Positions 1 through 7,302 are shown, counted from the first letter of the stretch. The stretch is 12,252 nucleotides of DNA from Anaerolineae bacterium (GCA_028284565.1 JANQRM010000059.1:1-12252); one strand, 5' to 3'. Notes: a model not told the origin generated them from the letters alone. A program made the numbers and translations.

Positions 1-1
1 A

Positions 2-436
2 TGGAGTACTTTTGGAGATGCACTCTCACATCTCATCTTGCCCGCGCTGACGTTGAGTATCGGTCAGATTGGGGCGATGGCACGGACGACCAACTCCTCC
101 ATTGCGAGCGTCTTTCATCAAAATTATGTGCGTACCGCGCGCGCCAAAGGCTTATCGGAAAGGAAGCTACTGCGGTCTCATGTGTTGCGCAATGCCCTCC
201 TGCCCATTGTCACCGTTTTGGGTCTCTATTTGGGCTTTATGTTGAATGGAGCTTTGTTGGTAGAGATTATCTTTTCATGGGGTGGGCTCGGAACATATGC
301 TTGGATTGGGATTTTCCGCAATGATATTCCGGTCATCATGGGTGTGACGCTGGTAGCAAGCCTCACCTTTATGTTCGTGAATCTCCTCATTGACCTTACC
401 TATCCCTTTCTCGACCCACGAATTCAATACCGCTAG
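2..436 (+). CDS. DppB-type ABC transporter permease, C-terminal part (5' end outside window)
   Basis: Inner-membrane permease subunit of a dipeptide/oligopeptide/nickel-class ABC importer. The frame is open from the first full codon (position 2) to the TAG at 434-436, so the gene begins upstream and about 144 residues are seen. The cytoplasmic EAA loop that docks the ATPase is recognisable as NYVRTARAKGLSERKLLRSH followed by LRNALLPIVTVLG, the usual DppB form. Hydrophobic segments follow (LGLYLGFMLNGALLVEIIF and VIMGVTLVASLTFMFVNLLI), and the protein ends in the typical LDPRIQYR tail. An internal TTG at 38 is not a plausible start because homologous sequence (HLILPALTLSIGQ) continues upstream of it. 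The DppC-type gene follows after 18 bp in the same direction, the standard permease pair. Family assignment is secure; the transported substrate is unknown. Confidence 0.93.
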   Translation, partial: WSTFGDALSHLILPALTLSIGQIGAMARTTNSSIASVFHQNYVRTARAKGLSERKLLRSHVLRNALLPIVTVLGLYLGFMLNGALLVEIIFSWGGLGTYAWIGIFRNDIPVIMGVTLVASLTFMFVNLLIDLTYPFLDPRIQYR

Positions 437-454
437 CGATAAGTTTGTGATCTT

Positions 455-1372
455 ATGAGTAAAGAAAACAACGCTTCAAGTCAATTGCCAACCTCTTCAT
501 TGAAGAAAGATGGAGGGGCTTGGCAACAATTTAAAAAGAGTCGGTTTGCCTATGCAGTGCGGAATAACCCACTATCGATTGTTGGCTTATTCCTGATTGC
601 ATTGCTGATTTTAATGATCCTCGTACCTGAATTGTTCACATCCTACAATCCCACCAAGCTCAACTTGCAGGACAAATTCTTACCCCCATCTGTAGAACAT
701 CCTTTTGGAACGGATCAAGTGGGCATCGACATCTTCGCGCGGGTGGTCTTTGGCGCACGTACAACCGTGTGGGTCGTTTTTGTGGTGTTGAGTATCGCTA
801 CAGGCATTGGCTTTGTGGTGGGTTCGCTTGCAGGCTATATCGGCGGACGGGTTGATGACGTCCTCATGCGGATGACGGACGTGGTGCTGGCGTTTCCCTC
901 GTTGGTGCTTGCCATTGCCTTGAACGCGGCACTCGGACGTGGCTTATTACAAACCATGTTAGCGGTTGGCTTTTCGTGGTGGCCCTCCTATGCACGGTTG
1001 GTTCGCGCACAAGTCTTGAGCGTCAAAAACGAAGAATATGTCCTCGTCGCGAAGACGCTGGGGGCGAGTCACCCTCGGATTCTCATCCGCCATATCTTTC
1101 GGAATGCCTTTGACCCGATCATTGTCAATATCACCATTGATGTCGGCTTTGTTGCGTTAGCCACAGCTGGCTTAAGTTTTCTGGGTTTGGGGATCGAACC
1201 CCCTACGCCGGAATGGGGGCGTATGGTAGCGGAAGGACGGGATTTCTTGCTTGACCAATGGTGGGTTTCGACTTTCCCCGGATTGGCACTATTTTTGTTT
1301 GTAGTTGGCTTCAACTTGCTGGGTGAGATTGTGCGTGACTGGCTTGATCCTGGTAGTGTTGGACGACGCTAA
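455..1372 (+). CDS. DppC-type ABC transporter permease
   Basis: Second membrane permease of the same importer, 305 residues, normal for DppC/OppC. A charged cytoplasmic N-terminus (about 1-38) precedes the first membrane helix (about 40-58). The OppC-type stretch HPFGTDQVGIDIFARVVFGA lies at about 82-101. More helices follow, and the EAA loop is at about 193-223 (EEYVLVAKTLGAS, then HIFRNAFDPII). The C-terminal block LSFLGLGIEPPTPEWGRM (about 240-257) and the ending EIVRDWLDP are family hallmarks. The ATG at 455 lies 18 bp after the DppB stop, with only a weak Shine-Dalgarno, so translation probably depends on the preceding gene. The usual DppD/DppF ATPases do not follow; a 71-bp gap leads into enzymes instead. 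ATPases and the binding protein are presumably upstream or elsewhere. Substrate specificity cannot be deduced. Confidence 0.95.
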   Translation: MSKENNASSQLPTSSLKKDGGAWQQFKKSRFAYAVRNNPLSIVGLFLIALLILMILVPELFTSYNPTKLNLQDKFLPPSVEHPFGTDQVGIDIFARVVFGARTTVWVVFVVLSIATGIGFVVGSLAGYIGGRVDDVLMRMTDVVLAFPSLVLAIALNAALGRGLLQTMLAVGFSWWPSYARLVRAQVLSVKNEEYVLVAKTLGASHPRILIRHIFRNAFDPIIVNITIDVGFVALATAGLSFLGLGIEPPTPEWGRMVAEGRDFLLDQWWVSTFPGLALFLFVVGFNLLGEIVRDWLDPGSVGRR

Positions 1373-1432
1373 ACAGACACAACTTGCTATAACTTTATGA
1401 ATACCTAGAACATTCTTATTGACATCACTTAT

Positions 1433-1437
1433 GGAGG
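1433..1437 (+). promoter_or_regulatory. Shine-Dalgarno GGAGG of the M29-like gene
   Basis: A consensus GGAGG ends six bases before the ATG at 1444. It is the strongest ribosome-binding site in the operon and comes after the 71-bp gap behind the transporter genes, so the enzyme block probably starts translation independently here. Confidence 0.75.
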
Positions 1438-1443
1438 CGTGAC

Positions 1444-2445
1444 ATGCGCTCACACTTATTTTGGGACAAATTTGCAGATATTTCGGTCAATCAATTGATA
1501 AAACCAGGCAAAGACGAACCCTTTTTAATCATCGCAGACCCCAGTAATGACCTCAATTTAGCAGAAGCCTTGTTGTCCGCTGGTATCCGTTCCGGCGCAG
1601 ATACTCAGTTAATTATCAAAAATTGGTATGCCGCCGGAACAGCAAGTGTACCCGGTCCCATCTTGTCGAATGCCATCTTGAGTAGCAAGTATGTCTTGGC
1701 ATTGTGTGGCGGAATTGTACGCGCACCTGCCATGATTGAAGCACGAAGCAAAGGCACACGCTTGCTCTCTACAGTGGTCGAAGGAATCGAAGATTATGTG
1801 GTTCGGGCATTACTCAATGTTGACCTTGAAGCCATGTTTGCCAACGCAGAGATTATCGCTCGCTTATGGGAAGAGACGAATAATTGCCGTGTCACATCGC
1901 CACAGGGAACGGATGTGACATTCCAATTAGCACCTCGCAAGAGCATTATTGGCGATGGGGCAATTACCGAAGATGGTGAAGTTGATTTTTACCCCGGCGC
2001 ACAGGTGTCGATTGCTCCGGTGGAAGAGACGATTAATGGCACAATTGTGATTGATGCCAGCGATAGTGTGCAAGGTGTGGTTGTGAATTCCTATTCATTT
2101 AAGATGGTCAATGGGGTGATTACGGAAGTCATCGGTGGCAAAGAAGCGGATGTCATGCGGATTTGGCTAGAGACTCGCAACGACCATGTGATTTACAAAC
2201 TCTGTCATTTCAGTATTGGTCTGAATACCCAAGCAGGCATCTCTGGCAACATGATTGAAGATGAACGTATGTTAGCGGCGATTGATTTTGGCTTTGGTTA
2301 TCAAGACCCCAGCTTTGGCGGCACAGTCGGGCTAAGTCCTTATCATATGGATATTATGCTGGCAAACCCAGATGTCTATCTCGATGGCAAGTTGATGAGT
2401 AGTGGCAATAAACTCGCTGACGGCTACGGATTTGTGCCGATGTAA
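1444..2445 (+). CDS. M29 aminopeptidase T / 2,5-dihydroxypyridine 5,6-dioxygenase-like metalloprotein
   Basis: A 333-residue protein resembling the C-terminal metal-binding part of the M29 leucyl aminopeptidase family, which also includes the non-haem iron ring-cleaving NicX enzymes. Visible signatures are FYPGAQVSIAPVEETINGT (about 182-200, with E194/E195 in the family's first acidic ligand region), GLNTQAGISGNMIEDER (about 259-275, E272) and YHMDIML (H301, D303, the HxD pair). The family normally has a His in the block after the second Glu (…HIALG-type). Here the equivalent reads AAIDFGFG with D281, so one expected ligand appears replaced. A strong GGAGG (1433-1437) six bases before the ATG supports the start. 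Either peptide hydrolysis or oxidative ring cleavage is possible for this family, and the catabolic neighbours fit both. Fold assignment is fairly sure; the reaction is not. Confidence 0.8.
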   Translation: MRSHLFWDKFADISVNQLIKPGKDEPFLIIADPSNDLNLAEALLSAGIRSGADTQLIIKNWYAAGTASVPGPILSNAILSSKYVLALCGGIVRAPAMIEARSKGTRLLSTVVEGIEDYVVRALLNVDLEAMFANAEIIARLWEETNNCRVTSPQGTDVTFQLAPRKSIIGDGAITEDGEVDFYPGAQVSIAPVEETINGTIVIDASDSVQGVVVNSYSFKMVNGVITEVIGGKEADVMRIWLETRNDHVIYKLCHFSIGLNTQAGISGNMIEDERMLAAIDFGFGYQDPSFGGTVGLSPYHMDIMLANPDVYLDGKLMSSGNKLADGYGFVPM

Positions 2446-2484
2446 ATTGATTGATAGACCATATGGGTATCAGAATGGCTTGCC

Positions 2485-3224
2485 ATGAAACGGATTCGAC
2501 TCTATAAAATTCTGCCTGTGCTAGATGGACTTAAGAACTGGGGACAGGTTCATAACGCATTGCTTGAACCCATTCTTAATGCTGGCGTTGAAGTTGTTCA
2601 GGTAGACCTCCCTCAGGCACCTATTCGGTCAATTGGGGGAGCATACCATACCGAAATGGTGGGCATGCTTCAAGTCGATGAAGCCATCAAAGCGGAGAAA
2701 CTTGGCTATGATGCTGTCGTTTTGGGTTGTCTGGATGAGCCGGGACTACTGCCGCTAAAGAAGTGTTGACGATTCCTGTGATTGGTGAGACGGAAGCCTC
2801 CATACATTATGCCTCACTAGTTGGACGACGCTTCTCTTTTCTGGCAAACAGTTCAGGAGGCAACGGGGTATTGGAAGATTTGGTACGCAAATATGGTTTT
2901 TACTCAAAATTAGCATCCGTTCGGATTGTGCCGGGCTATCCACTCGATTTTTCTGTTCCTACCGATGCTTTGCAACAGTCAGTACGAGCTGAAGCCCAGA
3001 AGGCAGTTGACCATGATGGTGCAGATACCATTATTGGCTATGGGAGTATCGAGATGATTGAGTTTTTGCAGATGAATCTGAAAGTTCCAGCCATCAGTCC
3101 AATTCAAGCCTCTGTCATGATGGCAGAATCGCTGGTTCGTTTGAAACTTCGGCAAAGTGAAGTCGCATTCCCATCGCCTGTTGATTTAGCCAAGACACCC
3201 CGCTACACAGGAGATTGCCTATGA
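2485..3224 (+). pseudogene. Asp/Glu (hydantoin)-racemase-family protein, split by a one-base frameshift
   Basis: Two overlapping frames together give one protein of the Asp/Glu/hydantoin racemase superfamily (two alpha/beta lobes, cofactor-independent, normally one catalytic Cys per lobe). The first frame (2485-2769) carries the N-lobe with VVLGCLDEPG, where Cys82 is the usual first catalytic Cys. It then runs to a stop. The second frame becomes open after 2738 and reads GTTAAKEVLTIPVIGETEAS onward to the TGA at 3222-3224. Adding one G to the GGG at 2742-2744 restores a continuous DEPGTTAAKEVL junction, giving about 246 residues, a normal family length. In the second lobe the position expected to be Cys (…LGCAG in racemases) reads IIGYGS, with Tyr at 3039-3041. 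Classical two-base racemisation is therefore doubtful even if the frame is intact. The frameshift may be a sequencing error or a real mutation. The ATG at 2485 has a poor ribosome-binding site. The 3' end overlaps the next start by ATGA. Confidence 0.8.
3209..3213 (+). promoter_or_regulatory. Shine-Dalgarno AGGAG deciding the NIPSNAP-like start
   Basis: AGGAG ends seven bases before the ATG at 3221 and only one base before the in-frame TTG at 3215, so it selects the ATG. It lies inside the end of the racemase-like reading frame. Confidence 0.7.
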
Positions 3225-3850
3225 TTGAAGTACGTAGCAGTTATTTGGTCAAGATGAAAGATGTCAATAATGCGATGTCGCTGTGGCGTGAGGGACGCGA
3301 CTCAGTTTGGGCTGAACTCGGCTGGACAGGTCGGATTCAGCAGTTGCTTCATGGTTATGCTCAACAGAGTCTCTTTGTATGGTCATCGGAATGGAAGAGC
3401 TTGGCGGATTGGGAAGCAGGCATAGCGAAGACGAAAGACAGTTCTGCTTATCAAGCGTGGAGCAAGGAGATGAACAAGCTCCGTGTGTACGGGAGTGAGC
3501 GCGAAATCTTCTCCATTTTGGAACCCTACACACCGGGAGATGTGACCTCTGGCAAAGTGGAGATTCGTAGCTCCTATATCGTACCGATTCAAAATATCCC
3601 CAAAATCAAGGAATCGGCCCGTTATAGTCAGGAAACCTTGTGGACACTGTTGGGTTGGAGTGGACAATACCAACAAATGTTGCATGGGAAGTCCTCACAA
3701 AGCCAATTTGTCTGGACAGCAACTTGGGGCAGTCTAGGTGTGTGGGAACAGGCAATGGCAAATACTGGTGGGGCAGAATTTCAGTCGTGGTTTACCGAGT
3801 GGAAATCCCTCTGTGATTTTGGGGGACCACGCGAGATTTTTAAGAACTTA
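3221..3850 (+). repeat. Internal duplication in the NIPSNAP-like gene
   Basis: Two protein-level copies of about 100 residues each (about 3221-3532 and 3554-3850) share the order RSSY, LGW-G, QQ-LHG, FVW, SL--WE, and REIF. The DNA has diverged, so the duplication is old. Confidence 0.85.
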
Positions 3851-3853
3851 TGA
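3221..3853 (+). CDS. Tandem NIPSNAP-like (dimeric alpha-beta barrel) protein
   Basis: A 210-residue protein made of two copies of a domain of about 100 residues. Copy 1 begins IEVRSSYLVKMKDVNNA and copy 2 begins VEIRSSYIVPIQNI. Both contain LGW(T/S)G followed by QQ(L/M)LHG, then S-FVW, a W-SL--WE block, an aromatic-W block and a closing REIF. This matches the small ferredoxin-like NIPSNAP/ABM fold, in which beta-alpha-beta units pair into a barrel. Here one chain probably supplies both halves. The function of such proteins in catabolic operons is mostly unproven; monooxygenase-like or ligand-binding roles are possible. The ATG at 3221 is preferred over a TTG six bases earlier, because AGGAG (3209-3213) sits seven bases before the ATG but only one base before the TTG. 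The ATG overlaps the racemase stop (ATGA), suggesting translational coupling, and the stop overlaps the next gene's ATG the same way. Confidence 0.78.
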   Translation: MIEVRSSYLVKMKDVNNAMSLWREGRDSVWAELGWTGRIQQLLHGYAQQSLFVWSSEWKSLADWEAGIAKTKDSSAYQAWSKEMNKLRVYGSEREIFSILEPYTPGDVTSGKVEIRSSYIVPIQNIPKIKESARYSQETLWTLLGWSGQYQQMLHGKSSQSQFVWTATWGSLGVWEQAMANTGGAEFQSWFTEWKSLCDFGGPREIFKNL

Positions 3854-4821
3854 TGAACGACATCCATCAATCCAGCCTCATCATAGATACCCACTGCGAC
3901 ACGCTAGGGCGGGTCTATGAAGGACAACGCCGATTAGGTGAACGCTCCACACTCGGACAGTTTGATTTACCGCGCGCCATCGAGGGTGGCTTGACAGTTG
4001 AGTTCATGGCGACCTTTGTGGATGAACGTCGGCATGGGGACGGCATTCGTCAATCCTTGCATTTCATAGATGTCTACTATGAAGAATTAGAAGCATTCGC
4101 TGAATTAGCCATGCCTGCTACCACAACCCACGATATGCTCCGTGCCAAAGAAGAGAGCAAGGTGGCTCTACTCTTAAGTATGGAAGGGGCAGAGGGGCTC
4201 GGCGGTGATTTACGTGCGCTACGTTCATTTTATCGGCTGGGCTTGCGCTCACTTGGATTAACATGGAATCGACGGAATGAAGCGGCGGATGGCACTGACA
4301 ATATTCGCACAGGGGGAGGCTTGTCAAACTTTGGTGTGCAGTTGGTGAAAGAGTGCAATCGTCTCGGCATTTTGCTCGATATGGCACATTTGTCCCCAGC
4401 TGGTGTGCACGATGTCCTAGAAGTATCGGATGCGCCTGTGGTCGTCACTCATGCCAATTGTTATGCACTGTGTCCACATCCCCGCAACTTGACGGATGAG
4501 CAATTGGAACAGGTTGCTATGCAAGGTGGTGTCGTGGGAGTTACCCCTGTGCCTAGCTTTATGGAAACAGGCGCAGAACACAGTCAACTGGATATTCTCA
4601 TGAATCATCTCGACCATATGGTCAAGGTCATTGGCGTGGAGCATGTGGGGATTGGGCTCGATTTTGATGGTGTGGGAGAGATGCGCGTCGAAGGCATTGA
4701 GGACATTTCCAAGTTGCCCAACATCTCACAAGCTATGCTAGACCGTGGCTATGATGCGGAGGCGATTCAAAAGATATTGGGGGGTAATTTCTTTCGTGTC
4801 CTCCAAACGACCATCGACTAA
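3850..4821 (+). CDS. Membrane (renal-type) dipeptidase, peptidase family M19
   Basis: A 323-residue binuclear zinc amidohydrolase-fold dipeptidase. The family removes the C-terminal residue of dipeptides, including D-amino-acid or dehydro-type ones. All expected ligand motifs are present in order: [10 protein letters not shown] (H15, D17), [10 protein letters not shown] (bridging E112), LDMAHLS (H180), VVTHANC (H201), HPRNLTDEQ (substrate-binding R212), [10 protein letters not shown] (D271) and the closing GGNFFRVL. Length is normal for bacterial M19 enzymes. No signal peptide is visible, so it is probably cytoplasmic. Two adjacent ATGs (3850, 3853) are possible starts; the first overlaps the preceding stop as ATGA, implying coupling to the NIPSNAP-like gene. 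With a Dpp-type importer in the same operon, hydrolysis of an imported or pathway-generated dipeptide-like compound is likely. M19 enzymes are promiscuous, so the true substrate is open. Confidence 0.94.
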   Translation: MMNDIHQSSLIIDTHCDTLGRVYEGQRRLGERSTLGQFDLPRAIEGGLTVEFMATFVDERRHGDGIRQSLHFIDVYYEELEAFAELAMPATTTHDMLRAKEESKVALLLSMEGAEGLGGDLRALRSFYRLGLRSLGLTWNRRNEAADGTDNIRTGGGLSNFGVQLVKECNRLGILLDMAHLSPAGVHDVLEVSDAPVVVTHANCYALCPHPRNLTDEQLEQVAMQGGVVGVTPVPSFMETGAEHSQLDILMNHLDHMVKVIGVEHVGIGLDFDGVGEMRVEGIEDISKLPNISQAMLDRGYDAEAIQKILGGNFFRVLQTTID

Positions 4822-4857
4822 TATCACAGAAGCTAGACTTTATCAGCAGGTTTCACG

Positions 4858-4863
4858 AAGGAG
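4858..4863 (+). promoter_or_regulatory. Shine-Dalgarno AAGGAG deciding the aldo/keto reductase start
   Basis: AAGGAG ends eight bases before the ATG at 4872 but only two bases before the in-frame GTG at 4866, which argues for the ATG. Confidence 0.7.
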
Positions 4864-4871
4864 AGGTGAGG

Positions 4872-5873
4872 ATGGAGTATCGTGTATTGGGGCGTACTGG
4901 AGTCAAAGTCGCACCGATTGGGCTGGGGACAGCTAACTTTGCTGACCCGACTCCAGAAGCTGAGTCTATCGAGATCATCCATTGTGCGCTTGATGCAGGC
5001 ATTAACTTGATTGACACGGGCAATTCCTATGCCAATGGCGAAAGTGAGCGTATCATCGGAAAAGCCTTAGCAGAAAGTGGTCGTCGGCATGAAGTCATCC
5101 TCGCCACCAAAGTGTTTTATAAAGTAGGTTCAGGACCGAATGATGAAGGTTTGTCTCGTCTCCATATCATCCGTGCTTGTGAAGATTCCTTACGCCGATT
5201 GCAGACAGATTGCATTGACCTCTATCAACTCCATCGCCCATCGCCAACGATACCCTATGATGAAACGCTACGTGCACTATCTGACTTAGTACAACAAGGC
5301 AAGATACGCTATGTTGGCACGTCCGTTCATCCGGCATGGAAAATTATGGAAGCGATTATGGTGAGCGAACTAAAGGGCTATGTGCGAGTCATCAGTGAAC
5401 AACCGCCCTATAATTTGCTTGACCGTCGCATCGAAAATGAAATCGTGCCGATGTGCCAAGCGCATGGTCTGGGACTCATCACATGGTCTCCGATGGCGAT
5501 GGGGATTCTCGCCGGACGCTATTCCAGTGCGACGGATATGCCTTCCGATTCAAGAGGTGGGTTACGAGGCGGGATTTATGCTCAGCGAGTGACTACGGCA
5601 GGTATCGAAGTTGGTAGGGCCTTTGCCAAACTTGCAAAGGATTCAGGTATCTCTCCGGCACAACTAGCAACACTTTGGGTCAAAGATCAACCCGGCATCA
5701 CCGCACCCCTGATTGGTCCTCGCACATTGGAACAACTCGAACATTTACTGCCCGTCTTAGAAATGTCGCTCAGCGATGAACTCGTCGAAGCTTGTGATAA
5801 TTTAGTGTCACCTGGCGGGGCAGTAGCCAGCTTCTACAATAGTGCGACATGGATGAAACAGCGTGTTATCTAA
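4872..5873 (+). CDS. Aldo/keto reductase
   Basis: A 333-residue NAD(P)H-dependent oxidoreductase with the (alpha/beta)8 aldo/keto reductase fold. The start [20 protein letters not shown] is typical. The catalytic tetrad is complete: D48 and Y53 ([15 protein letters not shown]), K80 (LATKVF) and H121 (LYQLHRP). The segment [14 protein letters not shown] and the later [13 protein letters not shown] correspond to the usual G(V/T)S and QxxYNLLxR strands of the family. [15 protein letters not shown] resembles the Y/WSPLAxGxLTGKY block, and the C-terminal segment [11 protein letters not shown] supplies cofactor phosphate binding. The ATG at 4872 is chosen over an in-frame GTG at 4866 because AAGGAG (4858-4863) is eight bases from the ATG but only two from the GTG. 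It follows the dipeptidase by 50 bp. It probably reduces or oxidises a carbonyl/alcohol intermediate; the substrate is unknown. Confidence 0.93.
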   Translation: MEYRVLGRTGVKVAPIGLGTANFADPTPEAESIEIIHCALDAGINLIDTGNSYANGESERIIGKALAESGRRHEVILATKVFYKVGSGPNDEGLSRLHIIRACEDSLRRLQTDCIDLYQLHRPSPTIPYDETLRALSDLVQQGKIRYVGTSVHPAWKIMEAIMVSELKGYVRVISEQPPYNLLDRRIENEIVPMCQAHGLGLITWSPMAMGILAGRYSSATDMPSDSRGGLRGGIYAQRVTTAGIEVGRAFAKLAKDSGISPAQLATLWVKDQPGITAPLIGPRTLEQLEHLLPVLEMSLSDELVEACDNLVSPGGAVASFYNSATWMKQRVI

Positions 5874-5928
5874 TTAACAATTTGACTGATGTTTTTGCGA
5901 TTGAATCAACGAAAGGACTTTACTAAAG

Positions 5929-6363
5929 ATGTCTCGTTTGAAGCTAGAATTTTCCGGTGGTGGAGTCTTTTATGCACGCTTGCTCGAAGCCGAAGCTCCC
6001 AAGAGTTGTGCCACGATTAAATCCCGCCTCCCTTTTGAATATCGCTTTCATCATAGTATCGTCTCTGGACATGCCATCGTCACTCTCCCGCCAGATTTAA
6101 CGATGGAACGCGAAAACCAGCGAGTGGCAGGCATTCCTGTAGGTGCATTGTCATTTCTCGTAAGAGATGAGCCAGTTTTAGTTCCCGATGAAATCTATAT
6201 CGCCTATGGCATTTTCATCTCACGTGGTTTGACTGTCGATATGAAGCAACCTGTGAATGTCTTCGCGCAGATTGATGATAATCTGGATGAGCTGGCAATC
6301 TGCTGTAAACGGGTGCTGATGGAAGGCGCAGAAGTGATTAAATTTAGTCTCACCGAGAGTTAA
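5929..6363 (+). CDS. DUF3830 family protein, cyclophilin-like fold
   Basis: A 144-residue soluble protein recognised as DUF3830, a small cyclophilin-like beta-barrel family found beside amidase, hydantoinase and transporter genes. Supporting stretches are LKLEFSGGGVFYARLLEAEAP (about 4-24), KSCATIKSRLPFEYRFHHS with SGHAIVTLPP, and EIYIAYGIFISRGL, close to the IAYG block of the family. The length is normal. The proline-isomerase active site is not evidently preserved, and no biochemical role is established for the family, so enzyme activity should not be assumed. It sits 55 bp behind the aldo/keto reductase and 10 bp before the phosphotriesterase-like gene. GAAAGGA lies upstream of the ATG but at a long spacing. 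A ligand-binding or assembly role in the pathway is only a guess. Confidence 0.75.
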   Translation: MSRLKLEFSGGGVFYARLLEAEAPKSCATIKSRLPFEYRFHHSIVSGHAIVTLPPDLTMERENQRVAGIPVGALSFLVRDEPVLVPDEIYIAYGIFISRGLTVDMKQPVNVFAQIDDNLDELAICCKRVLMEGAEVIKFSLTES

Positions 6364-6373
6364 CTCACATCGG

Positions 6374-7294
6374 ATGGTTGAACAAAAGTATATCCAAACC
6401 GTATTGGGTGAGATAGAACCCACTGCGTTGGGCAGAACGCTCATGCACGAGCATATCTTCTGCGATTTTTACCGTGTTACCGGACAACTGAATGAATTGC
6501 TCAATGACGAGTCACTGGCAATTAAAGAATTGTCAGCACTCAAATCAGCGGGTGGATCAGCTTTGGTTGAAGTCACAACACCGGATATGGGACGTAATCC
6601 CCAAGCACTTCGCCGTGTTGCTAAACTAACCGGACTCCATATCATCATGGGAACCGGGTGGTATCGTCAGCCTTATTATCCACCAGAAATTGACCAGCTA
6701 TCAGCCAATGCATTGGCTGATAACATGATTGCTGAACTCACGGCAGGTGTAGATGGTACAGACATTCCCGCGGGGATTATCGGTGAGATAGGCATCCATT
6801 TGGATTATGCAACTGCCCAAGAAGAACGTGTCTTGCGAGCATCGGCACGCGCGCAAAAACAAACAGGCGCACCTTTAACCACACATGCATCCATGTATCC
6901 TGTGGGGGTTGTCCAACTGGACATCCTCAAAGAAGAAGGCGTAGACATGAGCCGAGTCATTATCGGTCACTGCGATACCTATCTTGACTTAGATTATCAT
7001 TTGGCAATTCTTGAAGCTGGAGCATATGTCCAGTTTGACACCGTGGGACGCAATCATATGAACCCTGACTCGCGTCGCGCCAGTGCCTTCGCGGAACTGA
7101 TTGACTTAGGTTGGAGTCAACAACTACTTCTCTCTAGTGATTGCTGTCACCGAAGTGACCTCTGTGCATTTGGCGGTGTGGGGTATGGCTATGTGTTTAC
7201 TGACTTTTTTGACCAATTAAGATTATTAGGCATCTCTGATAAAACCTTGGATACCATTACCATCGACAACCCCAAAACCGTACTGGCTTGGTAG
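6374..7294 (+). CDS. Phosphotriesterase-homology (PHP/YhfV-like) metal-dependent hydrolase
   Basis: A 306-residue amidohydrolase-superfamily TIM barrel of the phosphotriesterase family. Ligands in order are H25 and H27 (LMHEHIFCD), E138 (GIIGEIGIHLD), H171 (TTHASMYP), H199 (VIIGHCDTYLD) and D256 (LSSDCCHRS). In true phosphotriesterases the bridging residue is a carboxylated Lys. Here it is Glu, as in the Escherichia coli phosphotriesterase homology protein, and the AGAYVQFDTVGRN and GYGYVFTDFF blocks also follow that subgroup. Activity is therefore more likely on an ester, lactone or amide metabolite than on organophosphates. The ATG at 6374 is 10 bp after the DUF3830 stop, with a weak ribosome-binding site. 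It is the last gene of the plus-strand operon, and its stop is 8 bp from that of the convergent hyuB-like gene. No terminator hairpin is evident in the gap. Confidence 0.9.
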   Translation: MVEQKYIQTVLGEIEPTALGRTLMHEHIFCDFYRVTGQLNELLNDESLAIKELSALKSAGGSALVEVTTPDMGRNPQALRRVAKLTGLHIIMGTGWYRQPYYPPEIDQLSANALADNMIAELTAGVDGTDIPAGIIGEIGIHLDYATAQEERVLRASARAQKQTGAPLTTHASMYPVGVVQLDILKEEGVDMSRVIIGHCDTYLDLDYHLAILEAGAYVQFDTVGRNHMNPDSRRASAFAELIDLGWSQQLLLSSDCCHRSDLCAFGGVGYGYVFTDFFDQLRLLGISDKTLDTITIDNPKTVLAW

Positions 7295-7302
7295 ATGGAT
7301 AC

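Noticed and set aside
1..324. Frame-1 ATG reading frame at the window start
   Set aside because: The overlapping frame from position 2 is clearly DppB-type; this one is its shadow.
1069..1314. Minus-strand 81-codon frame inside the DppC-type gene
   Set aside because: It is antisense to a conserved permease and its translation shows no family features.
1381..1443. A promoter in the gap before the M29-like gene (TTGACA at 1419-1424, TATAAC at about 1389)
   Set aside because: The TTGACA has no -10 at a usable distance before the start codon, and the TATAAC lacks a matching -35 box.
2739..2769. Programmed -1 ribosomal frameshifting in the racemase-like gene
   Set aside because: No X-XXY-YYZ slippery heptamer and no obvious stimulatory hairpin at the shift point; a missing G in a G run explains it more simply.
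6374..7294. Organophosphate-degrading phosphotriesterase
   Set aside because: The bridging residue is Glu and the conserved blocks follow the PHP/YhfV subgroup, which is not known for organophosphate hydrolysis.
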